Below the pieces are notes generated by a model. It was not told where the DNA came from, did no database searches, and saw only the letters and a list, made by a program, of their open reading frames with translations. The position numbers and the translations under genes were made by a program. A DNA stretch of 64,000 nucleotides from Pseudomonas fluorescens (lineage in GTDB: Bacteria > Pseudomonadota > Gammaproteobacteria > Pseudomonadales > Pseudomonadaceae): the NCBI RefSeq assembly GCF_902497785.1, contig NZ_CABVHK010000019.1:89088-153087 (forward strand). Direction: 5' to 3'. Within the stretch, counting starts at the first letter, position 1, and each line of letters opens with the position of its first letter. This document shows positions 63,315 to 64,000 of the stretch, piece by piece.

Positions 63315-63402
63315 GGTTTTGACGGAGCAAGTCGAGGCTGTTATCCAGCGCCTGGAGTTCAGCCTCGACCAAGGTGACGTTCGCGCCGTCAGTTTCGATC
63401 AC
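63301..63402 (-). CDS. Possible small ORF (33 residues) behind phnX
   Basis: GTG 63402 opens a 33-residue frame rich in Leu, Glu and Asp (ETDGANVTLVEAELQALDNS, then LDLLRQNLSLI), which would form an amphipathic helix. It starts 10 bases after the phnX stop codon. There is no clear ribosome-binding site and no known family, and the 3' end falls in the palindrome at 63288-63314. It may be a true small protein or chance. Confidence 0.25.
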   Translation of the reverse strand: MIETDGANVTLVEAELQALDNSLDLLRQNLSLI

Positions 63403-63411
63403 CGAACCGCA

Positions 63412-64000
63412 TCAGCAACCCTGTGGTGTTTCCCCCCTTGCCAGACGGGCGTTGATGTCTTCGATGATCGCCGGCAACTCGACGATGGTGTCGATCAAGT
63501 AGTGCGGACGAGAGCCTTCGAAAACCTTGACGATGCGGGCGCGTTCGGCGGCGAGTTTGTCGGCGGGCAGGGCCTTGTACTGATCGTAGGTCAAGCCCAG
63601 TGCGTTGCCGGAGCAGGTCAGCGCGACCGTCCACATTCCGGCACTGCGGCCTTCAAGGATTCCCGGCCAGGTGTCGTCAACCTTTACACAAGCGGCGACA
63701 TCGCTGATGCCCAGCGCAATCACGTTGGCCAATGCCTGAGCCGGGTACGGGCGCCCATTGGGCACTTCATCGGTGGCCACCACATGGTCGGCGACGTAGC
63801 CGTTTTGCCGCGCCAGCTCGACCACTTTTGCCATGACGACCGCCGGATAACCCGAGCAGGAGCCGATTTTCAGGCCCTTGTCGCGCAAGGCATCGATGGC
63901 ATCCAGGGCTCCGGGAATCAGCGCCGAATGCAGTGCGATCTTCTCGATCTGTAGCGGCATGAAGCGCTCGTAGAGCGCGGTCACGTCTTCATCCGTCGGC
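63412..64000 (-). CDS. phnX: Phosphonoacetaldehyde hydrolase PhnX (3' part)
   Basis: The last 195 codons are present; the start lies beyond the window. The HAD-family fragment runs from LYERFMPLQIEKI through GSCSGYPAVVMAKVVELARQNGY, VVATDEVPNGRPYPAQALANV and VKVDDTWPGILEGRSAGMWTVALTCSGNALGL, all typical of PhnX. The enzyme splits phosphonoacetaldehyde into acetaldehyde and phosphate in 2-aminoethylphosphonate use. It is oriented towards the MhpA-like gene but separated by about 225 bases with a palindrome, so it is a distinct unit. Confidence 0.92.
   Translation of the reverse strand, partial: PTDEDVTALYERFMPLQIEKIALHSALIPGALDAIDALRDKGLKIGSCSGYPAVVMAKVVELARQNGYVADHVVATDEVPNGRPYPAQALANVIALGISDVAACVKVDDTWPGILEGRSAGMWTVALTCSGNALGLTYDQYKALPADKLAAERARIVKVFEGSRPHYLIDTIVELPAIIEDINARLARGETPQGC

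Overview
The window looks like chromosome from a Pseudomonas of the fluorescens group. This is inferred from the GC-rich sequence, the gene families present, and the many REP palindromes (core GAGCGAGCTTGCTCGC) together with a larger intergenic repeat of the kind common in that genus. I see no rRNA, tRNA, CRISPR array, prophage or transposase. About 49 protein genes are supported; the first and last are cut by the window edges.

Layout. 1-4.4 kb: the tail of a sugar isomerase, a sugar/nucleoside-type MFS permease, then an acetyltransferase and a GT61 glycosyltransferase that look like surface-glycan genes. 4.5-7.7 kb: an amidohydrolase, an alpha/beta-hydrolase whose nucleophile position is alanine, and a GlxA-type AraC regulator. 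8-11.3 kb: a complete quaternary-amine (betaine/choline type) ABC importer. 11.5-17.1 kb: an exported amidase, a LysR regulator and a YdiJ-type FAD/Fe-S dehydrogenase. 17.4-25.7 kb: an NDH-2-like flavoprotein, an orphan receiver protein, a histidine kinase/LuxR regulator pair, a second GlxA regulator, a secreted repeat protein and a NodD-like LysR. 25.2-28.5 kb: an amidohydrolase/GlcG-like pair and a block of intergenic repeats.

The most notable region is 28.5-46.7 kb. A NodD-like LysR gene sits among catabolic genes: a C-C-hydrolase-like alpha/beta-hydrolase, a two-domain VOC ring-cleavage-type dioxygenase, a Rieske ferredoxin, a flavin monooxygenase, then a long run encoding DUF1302 and DUF1329 proteins, a YCF48-like protein, an RND/MMPL transporter, an MFS permease, a cupin, an FAH-family hydrolase, a nucleotide-sugar-type epimerase, a cyclase-family hydrolase and a sulfatase. 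The same 45-bp element, built as two ATC-N9-GAT 'nod-box' units 22 bp apart, occurs exactly three times. Each copy lies upstream of one transcription unit of this cluster, and two copies are embedded in the 3' ends of the preceding genes. I read this as a self-contained, LysR-controlled pathway for an unidentified aromatic or polyketide-like compound, with its own outer-membrane and export functions.

A second set of aromatic genes follows. A VanA/VanB-like O-demethylase pair lies divergent to a MarR gene that has a perfect palindrome before its start (47-49.9 kb). After an MFS pump, an AraC regulator and the rRNA hydroxylase gene rlhA comes a minus-strand set at 54.4-63.2 kb: a FadL/TodX-type porin, an acyl-CoA synthetase, an FAH-family hydrolase, a VOC dioxygenase, two TetR regulators and an MhpA-like hydroxylase. 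Palindromic operator candidates lie beside the TetR gene. The window ends in phnX (phosphonoacetaldehyde hydrolase). Function calls rest on reading of motifs and families; no database search was run.
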